The notes under the pieces were generated by a model that saw nothing but the letters and a program-made list of their open reading frames with translations, was not told where the DNA came from and searched no databases. 47,771 nucleotides of DNA, taken from Phaeodactylibacter sp. (lineage in GTDB: Bacteria; Bacteroidota; Bacteroidia; Chitinophagales; Saprospiraceae). The stretch is taken from contig NZ_JALEGS010000003.1 of the NCBI RefSeq assembly GCF_022763345.1, forward strand, positions 1-47,771, given 5' to 3'. Below, one piece after another: positions 17,039-25,213 of the stretch (its first letter is position 1; each line of letters begins with the position of its first letter). A program made the position numbers and the translations under genes.

Positions 17039-17875
17039 ATGGGTATTAAAAAACACAAGCCGGCAAGTCCTGGTACCCGCTTCCTGATGACGAACACGTT
17101 TGCGGAAGTGACGACGGATAAGCCAGAAAAAAGCTTGCTTGCTCCGATGAAGAGCAAGGGCGGTCGTAACAATCAGGGCCGCATGACCTCCCGCTACCGT
17201 GGTGGTGGGCACAAGCGCCGTTACCGTATCATCGACTTTAAGCGCGACAAGGACGGTATGAAGGCTACAGTAAAGACGATTGAGTACGATCCAAACCGGA
17301 GTGCCTACATCGCATTGCTGGAGTACACCGATGGTGAGAAGCGTTACATTATCGCGCCTAACGGGCTACAGGTCGGTTCCGAAGTTGTTTCCGGCGAATC
17401 TGCTGCGCCAGTAACGGGCAATACGCTTTACCTCAAGGACATTCCTCTGGGTTCCACCATTCACGCGATCGAACTCCGCCCCAGCCATGGTGCCGCTATG
17501 GCACGCTCAGCAGGTACTTATTGTACACTGATGGGCCGCGAGGGTAAGTACGCTGTTGTTAAGCTTCCTTCCGGAGAAGTTCGCCGTGTATTGTCTTCCT
17601 GTAAGGCAACAATCGGCACGACTTCCAACCCTGACCACAACCTCACGATTGATGGTAAGGCAGGTCGGAGCCGCTGGAAAGGCCGCCGCCCACGTACCCG
17701 TGGTGTAGCGATGAACCCTGTCGATCACCCAATGGGTGGTGGTGAAGGCCGTGCTTCAGGTGGTCACCCACGCTCCCGCAACGGTCAGCCTGCAAAAGGC
17801 AAGAAGACGCGGAAGCCTAAGAAGCACTCCAACAAGCTCATTATTACTAAACGTAAATCTGGCAAGCGCCGCTAA
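17039..17875 (+). CDS. rplB: 50S ribosomal protein L2
   Basis: The protein has 278 aa. L2 helps subunit association and shapes the peptidyl transferase region. The core [20 protein letters not shown] and the C-terminal [17 protein letters not shown] are present, with the conserved Asp-His of VDHP kept. The residue after VDHP is Met where E. coli has His, a normal Bacteroidota difference as far as I recall. The start [15 protein letters not shown] is typical. A strong hairpin follows the stop. Confidence 0.98.
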   Translation: MGIKKHKPASPGTRFLMTNTFAEVTTDKPEKSLLAPMKSKGGRNNQGRMTSRYRGGGHKRRYRIIDFKRDKDGMKATVKTIEYDPNRSAYIALLEYTDGEKRYIIAPNGLQVGSEVVSGESAAPVTGNTLYLKDIPLGSTIHAIELRPSHGAAMARSAGTYCTLMGREGKYAVVKLPSGEVRRVLSSCKATIGTTSNPDHNLTIDGKAGRSRWKGRRPRTRGVAMNPVDHPMGGGEGRASGGHPRSRNGQPAKGKKTRKPKKHSNKLIITKRKSGKRR

Positions 17876-17884
17876 ACGGGCATG

Positions 17885-17917
17885 GATCAGGCGGTGCAGT
17901 GATTGCGCCGCCTGATC
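17885..17917 (+). promoter_or_regulatory. Long hairpin between rplB and rpsS
   Basis: The 14-nt arms at 17885-17898 and 17904-17917 (outer ten GATCAGGCGG/CCGCCTGATC perfect, one internal G-U) enclose loop GTGAT. It lies 9 nt after the rplB stop. There is no U-run, so it is not a standard terminator. Its strength suggests a transcript processing, attenuation or 3'-end protection element in the middle of the S10 block. Confidence 0.65.
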
Positions 17918-17953
17918 TTCGCCTGAAGCGTCTGCTCATAAATAAATCAGACA

Positions 17954-18223
17954 ATGGCAAGATCGATCAAAAAAGGGCCTTACATTTTCCATAAGCTGAT
18001 GGATAAGGTAGAGAAGTCCAAAGAATCAAAGAAGAAAAAGGTCATCAAAACTTGGTCCCGCTCTTCTATGATCTACCCTGAAATGGTAGGGGAGACGATC
18101 GCAGTACATAACGGTAAGACCTTCGTGCCCGTGTTTGTTACTGAGAACATGGTAGGTCACAAGCTGGGTGAGTTTTCACCTACCCGGACTTTCAAAGGCC
18201 ACACAGGAAACCGTAAGAAGTAA
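17954..18223 (+). CDS. rpsS: 30S ribosomal protein S19
   Basis: The protein has 89 aa. S19 forms a complex with S13 in the 30S head near the A-site tRNA. The start [20 protein letters not shown], the motif [15 protein letters not shown] and the end [14 protein letters not shown] are fully conserved features. It follows the hairpin after rplB and precedes rplV by 43 nt. Confidence 0.98.
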   Translation: MARSIKKGPYIFHKLMDKVEKSKESKKKKVIKTWSRSSMIYPEMVGETIAVHNGKTFVPVFVTENMVGHKLGEFSPTRTFKGHTGNRKK

Positions 18224-18266
18224 ACTTTAAAGTTGCCCGTTTACAGGCAGCGCAAAATTAAGAATA

Positions 18267-18677
18267 ATGGAAGCAGTAGCTAAACTCAAAAGTGTTCCGA
18301 TGTCAGCCCGCAAGATGCGGCTGGTCGTGGACCTGATTCGCGGTAAAAACGTGGAGGATGCACTGGATATCCTTCGCTTTACCAAGAAGGAGGCCGCTGT
18401 ATGGCTTGATAAGCTCGTACTTTCCGCGATTGCCAACTGGGAGGACAAACAGGGCGGCATGGAAAATGCGGACGACTACGATCTTTATATTAAAACCATT
18501 TATGCCGACGATGGCACGATGCTGAAGCGATTCCAGCCAGCACCTCATGGCCGTGCACACCGTATCCGCAAGCGTACCTGCCACGTTACTTTGGTGGTAG
18601 AGAACGCCACTGCACTGAATAATGGTGCCGATGCCGTTGAGGTCGAGGAAGTGGAAGACGCAGCAGTAGAAGAATAA
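18267..18677 (+). CDS. rplV: 50S ribosomal protein L22
   Basis: The protein has 136 aa. L22 binds several 23S rRNA domains and lines the exit tunnel through its beta-hairpin (MLKRFQPAPHGRAHRIRKRTCHVTLVV). The N-terminal VPMSARKMRLVVDLIRGKNVEDAL is diagnostic. A short acidic tail (AVEVEEVEDAAVEE) extends past the conserved core, unlike the basic character of most ribosomal proteins. It precedes rpsC by 28 nt. Confidence 0.97.
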   Translation: MEAVAKLKSVPMSARKMRLVVDLIRGKNVEDALDILRFTKKEAAVWLDKLVLSAIANWEDKQGGMENADDYDLYIKTIYADDGTMLKRFQPAPHGRAHRIRKRTCHVTLVVENATALNNGADAVEVEEVEDAAVEE

Positions 18678-18705
18678 GCTTTAATAAAATTGTAATACCA
18701 TAGAT

Positions 18706-19446
18706 ATGGGTCAGAAGACAAATCCAATTGGTAATCGCCTGGGCATCATTCGCGGTTGGGAATCCAACTGGTTTGGCGGTCGTGACTACGCTGATAAAGT
18801 TGTAGAGGACGAAAAAATCCGTACGTACCTCCAAGCTCGTGTTGCCAAAGGCGGAATTGCCCGAATCATTATCGAACGTACGCTGAAGCGTATCACGGTT
18901 ACCATTCATACCTCTCGCCCGGGTATCATTATTGGTAAAGGTGGTTCTGAGGTGGACCGTATCCGCGAAGAGCTCAAGAAGCTGACCGGTAAGGACGTTC
19001 AGATCAACATCATTGAGATACGTAAGCCTGAGCTGGACGCTGCCATCGTTGCAGAATCAATCGCTAAGCAGCTCGAAGCGCGTATCAACTACCGCCGTGC
19101 CACCAAAATGGCAATTCAGTCGAGCATGCGTGCCGGTGCAGAGGGCATCAAGGTCCGTATTGCTGGCCGTTTGAACGGTTCTGATATGGCTCGCCGTGAG
19201 GAATTCAAAGAAGGTCGTACTCCGTTGCACACTTACCGTGCCAACATCGACTACGCTTTGAAGGAGGCACTGACTGTCTATGGTAAAATCGGTGTTAAAG
19301 TGTGGATTTGCAAGGGTGAAATCCTTGGCAAACCTGACCTTTCCCCACACGCTGGCGTTCAGGAGCGTGGTGGTAAGACCGGTGGCAATGACCGTCGTGG
19401 TGGCGGAGGTCGCCGTGGTGGTGGAAGAAATCAGCGCCGCCGTTAG
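18706..19446 (+). CDS. rpsC: 30S ribosomal protein S3 with an Arg/Gly-rich tail
   Basis: The protein has 246 aa. S3 lies at the mRNA entry channel and contributes to mRNA helicase activity. [20 protein letters not shown] opens the N-domain. The KH domain carries [20 protein letters not shown]. The C-domain carries [23 protein letters not shown]. The last about 25 residues form an RGG-like low-complexity tail ([15 protein letters not shown] and following Arg), which probably contacts RNA. rplP follows after a 98-nt gap holding a promoter-like box. Confidence 0.97.
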   Translation: MGQKTNPIGNRLGIIRGWESNWFGGRDYADKVVEDEKIRTYLQARVAKGGIARIIIERTLKRITVTIHTSRPGIIIGKGGSEVDRIREELKKLTGKDVQINIIEIRKPELDAAIVAESIAKQLEARINYRRATKMAIQSSMRAGAEGIKVRIAGRLNGSDMARREEFKEGRTPLHTYRANIDYALKEALTVYGKIGVKVWICKGEILGKPDLSPHAGVQERGGKTGGNDRRGGGGRRGGGRNQRRR

Positions 19447-19466
19447 AATAATTCAGAAAAACGCTG

Positions 19467-19474
19467 TACCTTTG
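19467..19474 (+). promoter_or_regulatory. Possible internal promoter (-7 box) before rplP
   Basis: TACCTTTG is an exact TAnnTTTG box, 70 nt upstream of rplP in a 98-nt gap. No matching TTTG was found at the expected -33 position. The sequence after the box (GCTTTTCGGG ... GGTATG) resembles the segment after the rpsL promoter box (GCTTTTCGAG ... GGTATG). Confidence 0.4.
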
Positions 19475-19544
19475 CCGAGCTTTTCGGGAGCGCGGTCAGG
19501 TATGACCATTTTTAAGAGGTTTAGACGCTTAAATTTAGTGTAAG

Positions 19545-19964
19545 ATGTTACAGCCAAAAAGAACGAAATATCGCAAGCAGCAGAAAGGCCGCAATAACGG
19601 GCTTTCTTACAAAGGTAGCCGCATCGATTTTGGCTCCTTCGGTCTGAAGACAATGGATGCCTCGCGCATTACCAACCGTCAGATTGAGGCTGCACGTATC
19701 GCGATGACTCGTTACATGAAGCGTGAAGGTAAAGTCTGGATCCGTATTTTCCCGGATAAGCCAATCACTGCAAAGCCGCAGGAAGTACGTATGGGTAAGG
19801 GTAAAGGTGCCCTTGACCATTGGGTAGCAGAGGTAAAGCCTGGCCGTGTGCTGTTTGAACTGGATGGCGTCCCTATGGACGTTGCTCAGGAAGCACTTCG
19901 CCTGGCAGCACAGAAGCTGCCTGTTCGGACCAAGTTTGTGGTTCGCCACGACTTCGCGGGATAA
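19545..19964 (+). CDS. rplP: 50S ribosomal protein L16
   Basis: The protein has 139 aa. L16 helps organise the A-site side of the 50S central protuberance. The N-terminal [16 protein letters not shown] and the [20 protein letters not shown] loop are diagnostic; in E. coli an Arg in this loop is hydroxylated. Length is typical. It is followed by rpmC after 35 nt. Confidence 0.98.
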   Translation: MLQPKRTKYRKQQKGRNNGLSYKGSRIDFGSFGLKTMDASRITNRQIEAARIAMTRYMKREGKVWIRIFPDKPITAKPQEVRMGKGKGALDHWVAEVKPGRVLFELDGVPMDVAQEALRLAAQKLPVRTKFVVRHDFAG

Positions 19965-19999
19965 TCCATTTTAAAAGGACTATTTAATTCGATTATATC

Positions 20000-20263
20000 A
20001 TGGCAACAAAGAAATTCCTGGAGCTCCAGGATTATTCGGACGCAGACCTGCAGAGCGAACTGGACACTACTGTTGCTCAGTACCAGAAGCTAAAGTTTGA
20101 CCACGCTATCCGCGGTCTGGACAATCCGCTCGTACTGCGTGAGGTGCGCCGGGACATCTCTCGGCTCAAGACGGAGGTTCGTCGCCGCGAGCTGGCTTCA
20201 GCAACTCCTGAAGCGATTGCCGAGCGTTCAAAAATTCGTGCCAGAAGACGGCGCAAGAAATAA
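20000..20263 (+). CDS. rpmC: 50S ribosomal protein L29 with a basic C-terminal extension
   Basis: The protein has 87 aa, longer than the usual 60-70 aa. L29 is a small two-helix protein next to the tunnel exit. The helical core is seen in DADLQSELDTTVAQYQKLKF and VLREVRRDISRLKTEVRRRE. The extra roughly 20 residues end in KIRARRRRKK and are probably rRNA-binding. The order rplP-rpmC-rpsQ is the standard one. The N-terminal residues fit family starts, so the extension is at the C-terminus only. Confidence 0.95.
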   Translation: MATKKFLELQDYSDADLQSELDTTVAQYQKLKFDHAIRGLDNPLVLREVRRDISRLKTEVRRRELASATPEAIAERSKIRARRRRKK

Positions 20264-20297
20264 CTGATTTAGCAAAGGTTTCAAAGTACCGCATAAA

Positions 20298-20555
20298 ATG
20301 GAAGAAAGAAATCTGAGAAAAACCCGTATTGGCGTGGTAGCCAGCAATAAGATGGACAAAACCATCAGTGTTTCTGTTCAGCGCCGGCTGCAGCACCCTA
20401 TCTACGGTAAGTTCGTGAAGAAGAGCCGCAAATTTGTGGCCCACGACGAAAACAACGATTGCAATATTGGGGATAAGGTCCGTATCATGGAGACTCGTCC
20501 ACTCAGCAAGCGCAAGCGTTGGCGGCTCGTAGAGATTATCGAGCGTGCGAAGTAA
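20298..20555 (+). CDS. rpsQ: 30S ribosomal protein S17
   Basis: The protein has 85 aa. S17 is a primary 16S rRNA-binding protein with an OB fold. The motifs [19 protein letters not shown], then [19 protein letters not shown], and the C-terminal [17 protein letters not shown], are canonical. It precedes rplN by 75 nt. Confidence 0.98.
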   Translation: MEERNLRKTRIGVVASNKMDKTISVSVQRRLQHPIYGKFVKKSRKFVAHDENNDCNIGDKVRIMETRPLSKRKRWRLVEIIERAK

Positions 20556-20630
20556 ATTTTAATTGCCCTGGACAGGCCGCTAGTCATATAGATTATGCCT
20601 GCCAGTTGAAATTCTTTAAATTATACAACG

Positions 20631-20999
20631 ATGATCCAGCAAGAGTCCAGGATGAGAGTTGCGGACAACAGCGGTGCCAAAGAGGTGCTCTGTATCCGTG
20701 TACTAGGCGGTTCTAAGCGTCGTTACGCCTCAATTGGTGACCAAATCGTAGTTTCCGTGAAGGAAGCAACACCAAGTGGCAATATCAAAAAAGGTACGGT
20801 TTCTAAGGCGGTTGTTGTACGCACCAAAAAAGAAATCCGCCGCCGTGACGGCTCCTATATCCGTTTTGATGATAATGCTGTTGTGCTTCTCAACGCAGCA
20901 GATGAGCCCCGGGGCACTCGTATCTTTGGCCCTGTTGCCCGTGAGCTGCGCGAGCGCGATTACATGCGTATCGTATCACTGGCACCTGAGGTACTTTAA
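20631..20999 (+). CDS. rplN: 50S ribosomal protein L14
   Basis: The protein has 122 aa. L14 contributes to the intersubunit bridge and is the docking site of the silencing factor RsfS. The start [20 protein letters not shown] and the [20 protein letters not shown] segment are conserved. The length is exactly the family norm. rplX follows after 35 nt. Confidence 0.98.
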   Translation: MIQQESRMRVADNSGAKEVLCIRVLGGSKRRYASIGDQIVVSVKEATPSGNIKKGTVSKAVVVRTKKEIRRRDGSYIRFDDNAVVLLNAADEPRGTRIFGPVARELRERDYMRIVSLAPEVL

Positions 21000-21034
21000 T
21001 CCAATTATTGAAAGCGATCATAAGTCGATATACC

Positions 21035-21388
21035 ATGCAGAAAAAATCACATCAAGGCAAAAGGTTCGCACCTAAGCTGAAGATCAAGAAAGGCGACCGC
21101 GTCGTAGTGATTGCTGGTGCTCATAAGGACCGCGATACGGTTCGGGAAGTACTTGAAGTACTCCCTAAAGAGAACCGTGCTATCGTAGAAGATACGAATA
21201 TGGTCAAGAAGCACACTCGCCCAACTCAGGACAACCCTGGTGGGATCAACGAGGTACCTGCGCCTATCCATATTTCCAACCTGATGCTGGTTGACCCTAA
21301 ATCAGGTGAGCCTACCCGTGTGGGCCGAAAGGAAGAAAACGGCAAGTTGGTACGTTATTCTAAAAAATCCGGAGAAATTATTAAGTAA
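21035..21388 (+). CDS. rplX: 50S ribosomal protein L24
   Basis: The protein has 117 aa from the ATG at 21035 ([20 protein letters not shown]). An in-frame TTG nine codons upstream is rejected because the added residues are not family-like. L24 initiates 50S assembly and lies by the tunnel exit. The KOW motif reads [16 protein letters not shown], followed by [16 protein letters not shown]. Its TAA overlaps the ATG of rplE by one base (TAATG), implying translational coupling. Confidence 0.96.
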   Translation: MQKKSHQGKRFAPKLKIKKGDRVVVIAGAHKDRDTVREVLEVLPKENRAIVEDTNMVKKHTRPTQDNPGGINEVPAPIHISNLMLVDPKSGEPTRVGRKEENGKLVRYSKKSGEIIK

Positions 21389-21945
21389 TGAGCTACACTC
21401 CAAGACTGAAGAAAAAGTATCGGGAAGAAGTAGTACCTGCACTCATGGAGCAATTTCAGTACAGCTCTATTATGGAGGTGCCTCGCATCGTCAAAGTTAG
21501 CTTGAACCAAGGTGTTGGGGATGCTACTCAGGATAAAAAGCTGGTGGACAACGCGGTGGAAGAGATGACCATCATCGCTGGTCAGCGCGCTGTACCAACC
21601 AAAGCCCGTAAGTCCGTTTCTAACTTTAAGCTGCGGGACGGAATGCCAATTGGTGCCCGTGTTACCCTTCGTAACATCAAGATGTACGAATTCATGGACC
21701 GCCTCATCACTGTCGCATTGCCTCGTGTACGTGACTTCCGTGGTGTTAATGACAAGAGCTTTGACGGACGTGGGAACTATTCCATGGGTATTACAGAGCA
21801 AATCATCTTTCCTGAAATTTTGATGGACAAGGTGAACAAGATCACAGGTATGGACATCACCATCGTTACCACAGCCAAAACAGACGCTGAAGCGCTGGCA
21901 CTGCTGAAATTGATGGGCATGCCATTCAAGAACCAACGCAACTAA
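21388..21945 (+). CDS. rplE: 50S ribosomal protein L5
   Basis: The protein has 185 aa. L5 binds 5S rRNA and the P-site tRNA elbow in the central protuberance. Motifs include [16 protein letters not shown], then [19 protein letters not shown], then the DFRGV and [13 protein letters not shown] segments. Its start codon shares one base with the rplX stop, the tightest junction in the cluster. Confidence 0.98.
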   Translation: MSYTPRLKKKYREEVVPALMEQFQYSSIMEVPRIVKVSLNQGVGDATQDKKLVDNAVEEMTIIAGQRAVPTKARKSVSNFKLRDGMPIGARVTLRNIKMYEFMDRLITVALPRVRDFRGVNDKSFDGRGNYSMGITEQIIFPEILMDKVNKITGMDITIVTTAKTDAEALALLKLMGMPFKNQRN

Positions 21946-21973
21946 GTAATTCAATCATAGCAATTTATTCATA

Positions 21974-22243
21974 ATGGCTAAGAAATCAATCATCGCTCGC
22001 GAACGGAAAAGAGAAAAAATGGTGGCAAAGTATGCTGCCTTGCGTAAGCAGCTCAAGGAGGAAGGCCGCTGGGAAGAGCTCGATAAGCTCCCCCGCAACT
22101 CCAACCCGATCCGCCTGCACAACCGCTGTAAACTGACCGGCCGTCCAAAGGGCTACATGCGTCAGTTCGGGCTGTGCCGTGTGAAATTCCGTGAGATGGC
22201 GCTGGAGGGCAAAATCCCTGGCGTAACAAAAGCGAGCTGGTAA
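21974..22243 (+). CDS. rpsN: 30S ribosomal protein S14 (zinc-free type)
   Basis: The protein has 89 aa, the long C-minus form of S14 without CXXC zinc pairs. It binds 16S rRNA in the 30S head. The N-terminal [18 protein letters not shown] and the C-terminal [19 protein letters not shown], then [15 protein letters not shown], are typical. A zinc-free S14 reduces dependence on zinc. It follows rplE by 28 nt. Confidence 0.97.
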   Translation: MAKKSIIARERKREKMVAKYAALRKQLKEEGRWEELDKLPRNSNPIRLHNRCKLTGRPKGYMRQFGLCRVKFREMALEGKIPGVTKASW

Positions 22244-22321
22244 CTTTATCGAAGTCAATCATAGTCGTCTGCAAGCCTGGAAAGCATTTGAGGTTTTGAC
22301 GGCTTCTATAATCAGGATAAA

Positions 22322-22729
22322 ATGGCAGTATCAGATCCAATAGCAGATTATCTTACGCGTATCCGCAATGCTCAGCAGGCGGGTCACCGTATCGTTGATA
22401 TCCCTGCGTCCAAGCTAAAAAAGAGCATGACGGAGATCCTTTATAATCAAGGATTCATCCACAAGTATAAGTTCCAGGAAGAAGGCTTCAACGGACAAGG
22501 CTCTATCCGGATTGCACTGAAGTACGATCCTCGTACCAAGCAGCCGGTTATCCGTAAGCTGGGGCGAATCAGTACCTGCGGTCTCCGTAAGTATTCTAAA
22601 GCCGCTGATCTTCCAAGGATCATTAACGGATTAGGCGTTGCAATCGTGTCTACTTCCAAGGGAGTAATGACCGACAAGCAGGCCCGTGCCGAGAATGTAG
22701 GTGGAGAGGTGCTCTGCTACGTTTACTAA
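22322..22729 (+). CDS. rpsH: 30S ribosomal protein S8
   Basis: The protein has 135 aa. S8 binds the central domain of 16S rRNA; in E. coli it represses the spc operon by binding an S8-like hairpin in the L5 mRNA. The N-terminal DPIADYLTRIRNAQQAGH and the C-terminal STSKGVMTDKQARAENVGGEVLCYVY are diagnostic. No obvious S8-binding hairpin was identified here by eye. Confidence 0.98.
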   Translation: MAVSDPIADYLTRIRNAQQAGHRIVDIPASKLKKSMTEILYNQGFIHKYKFQEEGFNGQGSIRIALKYDPRTKQPVIRKLGRISTCGLRKYSKAADLPRIINGLGVAIVSTSKGVMTDKQARAENVGGEVLCYVY

Positions 22730-22771
22730 GCCACTTTCATCGTTGTTTGAAAGTTCCAAAATACAGTAAAA

Positions 22772-23326
22772 ATGTCAAGGATAGGAAAAGCACCGATCAG
22801 TTTGCCAAGTGGCGTTGAGATTAACGTGAGCAAAGGTAACCTGGTAACGGTAAAAGGACCTAAAGGTGAGCTGACTCAGCAAATCGATCCGGAAATGGAG
22901 ATCGCTGTTGAGGATGGCGAAATCAGTGTAAAGCGCCCAACGGAGCAAAAGCGCCACCGTGCAATGCATGGGCTGAGCCGCTCCCTGGTAGCTAATATGA
23001 TAACCGGCGTTACCGATGGCTTCGTTAAGGAGCTGGAATTGGTCGGTGTGGGTTATCGTGCTACTAACACAGGACAACTGCTGGAGCTTACTATTGGTTA
23101 CTCTCACCCCATCATGTTTGCACTTCCTGATGAAGTGAAAGTGACTACAGCGATGGAAAAAGGTAAGGCACCTGTTGTACGCCTGGAGTCCCATGACAAG
23201 CAGCTGCTTGGGGAAGTCGCCAACAAAATCCGGTCTTACCGTAAGCCTGAGCCATATAAAGGTAAGGGTATCCGCTTCGCTGGTGAAGAAGTCCGCCGCA
23301 AAGCTGGTAAGTCTGCTAGTAAGTAA
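22772..23326 (+). CDS. rplF: 50S ribosomal protein L6
   Basis: The protein has 184 aa, made of two related alpha-beta domains. L6 lies near the sarcin-ricin loop and helps late 50S maturation. SRIGKAPISLPSGVEI opens the first domain and VGVGYRA, then LTIGYSHPI, marks the second. The C-terminal YRKPEPYKGKGIRFAGEEV is universal. It follows rpsH by 42 nt. Confidence 0.98.
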   Translation: MSRIGKAPISLPSGVEINVSKGNLVTVKGPKGELTQQIDPEMEIAVEDGEISVKRPTEQKRHRAMHGLSRSLVANMITGVTDGFVKELELVGVGYRATNTGQLLELTIGYSHPIMFALPDEVKVTTAMEKGKAPVVRLESHDKQLLGEVANKIRSYRKPEPYKGKGIRFAGEEVRRKAGKSASK

Positions 23327-23410
23327 TCGAACATTCGTTCACTGTTTATCATATACGGATCTTGGGTTTGGAGTTCGTTCCTTACACTAAGGTCAAAAAT
23401 CAAGTGAATC

Positions 23411-23764
23411 ATGCAATTTTCAAAGCGTAATCGACGCAAGCGCATTCACTGGCGCATCCGGAACAAAATTACCGGCACGCCTGAGCGTCCACGTCTCAAC
23501 ATTTACCGTAGTAATAAATACATCTACGCACAGCTCATTGATGATATTCAGGGACATACCCTGGCTTCCGCAAGCTCACGTGAGGAAAGCGTAGCAAAAG
23601 ACGCTAACAAGTCTGAGCAGTCTAAAGAGGTCGGTAAGCTTTTGGCAGAGCGTGCCAAAGCTGCTAATATTGACAGAGCTGTTTTTGACCGCGGCGGTTA
23701 CCTGTACCATGGTCGTGTAAAGTCTCTCGCAGAGGGTGCACGCGAAGGTGGTCTGCAATTATAA
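23411..23764 (+). CDS. rplR: 50S ribosomal protein L18
   Basis: The protein has 117 aa. L18 binds 5S rRNA together with L5. [24 protein letters not shown] forms the basic N-terminus (split here as a long conserved stretch), and [20 protein letters not shown] is the C-terminal hallmark. The spacing of 21 nt to rpsE suggests tight coupling. Confidence 0.97.
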   Translation: MQFSKRNRRKRIHWRIRNKITGTPERPRLNIYRSNKYIYAQLIDDIQGHTLASASSREESVAKDANKSEQSKEVGKLLAERAKAANIDRAVFDRGGYLYHGRVKSLAEGAREGGLQL

Positions 23765-23785
23765 TCATCTACAACAACATAAGTA

Positions 23786-24304
23786 ATGGCAAAGAGAAGT
23801 TCCAACAGGGTTAAGCCCGCTGAAACCGAACTGAAAGAAAAGCTGGTCAACCTCAACCGCGTTGCAAAAGTAACCAAAGGTGGTCGTACCTTCAGTTTTG
23901 CCGCTATCGTTGTCGTAGGCGATGGTAACGGCACAGTTGGTCATGGTTTGGGAAAGGCCCGTGATGTTTCTGAGGCAATTTCCAAAGCAGTCGATGACGC
24001 GAAGAAAAACCTCGTGCAGGTACCACTGCACAATGGCACGATTCCTCATGAGCAGAAAGGTAAGTACGGTGCTGGCCGTGTCCTGATCAAGCCTGCTGCT
24101 GATGGTACCGGTGTAATTGCCGGTGGCGCAATGCGTGCTGTATTGGAAATCGCAGGCGTACATAACGTACTGGCGAAGTCTATGGGCTCTCCTAACCCGC
24201 ACAACGTGGTTAAGGCGACAATTGACGCACTGCAAAAGCTACGCAGCCCACTGACAATTGCCAAGCAGCGTAATATTTCAATGGAAAAACTTTTCAACGG
24301 ATAA
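23786..24304 (+). CDS. rpsE: 30S ribosomal protein S5
   Basis: The protein has 172 aa. S5 affects decoding fidelity and forms part of the mRNA entry site. The double-stranded RNA-binding-like domain contains [20 protein letters not shown], then [12 protein letters not shown]. The C-domain carries [17 protein letters not shown] and [16 protein letters not shown]. Length is normal. rpmD follows after 70 nt. Confidence 0.98.
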   Translation: MAKRSSNRVKPAETELKEKLVNLNRVAKVTKGGRTFSFAAIVVVGDGNGTVGHGLGKARDVSEAISKAVDDAKKNLVQVPLHNGTIPHEQKGKYGAGRVLIKPAADGTGVIAGGAMRAVLEIAGVHNVLAKSMGSPNPHNVVKATIDALQKLRSPLTIAKQRNISMEKLFNG

Positions 24305-24374
24305 AATCATCCGCATCTGCCGACAGCACTGAAAAAGTCAGATACTGTTTGATGCAGAATAAAAAGCTGAAGCA

Positions 24375-24557
24375 ATGAGTAAGATCAAGGTCACTCAGGT
24401 AAAAAGTGTTATTGACCGCTCCAAGAAGCAAAAAGCAACGATGCAGGCGCTGGGGTTAAGAAAAATCCGTCAAAGTGTCGTTGTTGAAGAAACAGCCCAG
24501 ATCAAGGGCATGGTGAGCAAAGTTAGTCACTTAGTTACAGTCGAGCCTGCAGGCTAA
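24375..24557 (+). CDS. rpmD: 50S ribosomal protein L30
   Basis: The protein has 60 aa, the standard length of bacterial L30, which binds 23S rRNA on the 50S surface. IKVTQVKSVIDRSKKQKATM, then LGLRKIRQSVV, is the family signature. It ends 25 nt before an internal promoter that would serve rplO. Confidence 0.96.
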   Translation: MSKIKVTQVKSVIDRSKKQKATMQALGLRKIRQSVVVEETAQIKGMVSKVSHLVTVEPAG

Positions 24558-24582
24558 ACTTTTTTTAAGCTTAAGGAAAAAG

Positions 24583-24613
24583 TTTGTAAAGCCGTTAATA
24601 GCGGATATCTTTG
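24583..24613 (+). promoter_or_regulatory. Internal Bacteroidota promoter before rplO
   Basis: TTTG at 24583-24586, a spacer of exactly 19 nt and TATCTTTG at 24606-24613 match the consensus as well as the rpsL promoter does. Predicted start near 24620 gives a leader of about 29 nt to rplO. This suggests that rplO (and possibly the genes beyond) can be transcribed separately from the upstream ribosomal genes. Confidence 0.7.
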
Positions 24614-24648
24614 CAGACCATTCTTTAAAAGGAATAAACGTAATCGCA

Positions 24649-25098
24649 ATGGAACTACATAGCTTAAAGCCTGCCGAGGGTGCAGTCAAAAAGCGCAAAA
24701 GAATTGCCAGAGGCATTGGTTCTGGGCATGGCCGTACCGCTACCCGCGGTCACAAAGGTGCTAAGTCTCGTTCCGGCTTCAAGAATAAGCGCAACTTTGA
24801 AGGCGGTCAGATGCCTATTCAAATGCGTCTGCCAAAGATCGGCTTCAACAATCACAACCGTAAATCTTACACTGCAATCAACCTGGAAAACCTTCAGGCA
24901 ATGTCAGAAAAGTACGGGGTTGAGAAGTTCGACTTGGAAACCTTAATCAAGCTGGGTGCTGTTGGCAAAAATGACCTGGTCAAAATCCTGGGTAACGGCG
25001 AGCTGAAAGGCAAGTTCGAAGTCGTGGCTCATGGTTTCTCCAAGTCGGCCAAAGCCGCTATCGAAGCAGCTGGTGGCTCTGCTACTGTAGCTGAGTAA
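24649..25098 (+). CDS. rplO: 50S ribosomal protein L15
   Basis: The protein has 149 aa. L15 acts late in 50S assembly. The Gly/Arg-rich N-terminal region RIARGIGSGHGRTATRGHKG, then SRSGFKNKRNFEGGQMPI, is diagnostic, and the C-terminal fold with VVAHGFSKSAKAAIEAAGG is conserved. It has its own promoter just upstream and an intrinsic terminator just downstream, so it may be a partly independent unit. Confidence 0.97.
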   Translation: MELHSLKPAEGAVKKRKRIARGIGSGHGRTATRGHKGAKSRSGFKNKRNFEGGQMPIQMRLPKIGFNNHNRKSYTAINLENLQAMSEKYGVEKFDLETLIKLGAVGKNDLVKILGNGELKGKFEVVAHGFSKSAKAAIEAAGGSATVAE

Positions 25099-25105
25099 TT
25101 ATATT

Positions 25106-25134
25106 GTGCCGCGCTGAGCGGCGCTTTATTTTTT
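25106..25134 (+). terminator. Intrinsic terminator between rplO and secY
   Basis: The stem GTGCCGC (25106-25112) / GCGGCGC (25118-25124), loop GCTGA, is followed at once by TTTATTTTTT. This is a standard intrinsic terminator shape, 8 nt after the rplO stop, and it must be at least partly read through unless secY has its own promoter. Confidence 0.65.
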
Positions 25135-25213
25135 GGGGCTACGGTCCCACGAGGTTTTGAGAAGAGCTGATAGCCGCTCTTCAATGTGGTAGACAGGCTA
25201 TAAAATTACGCAG

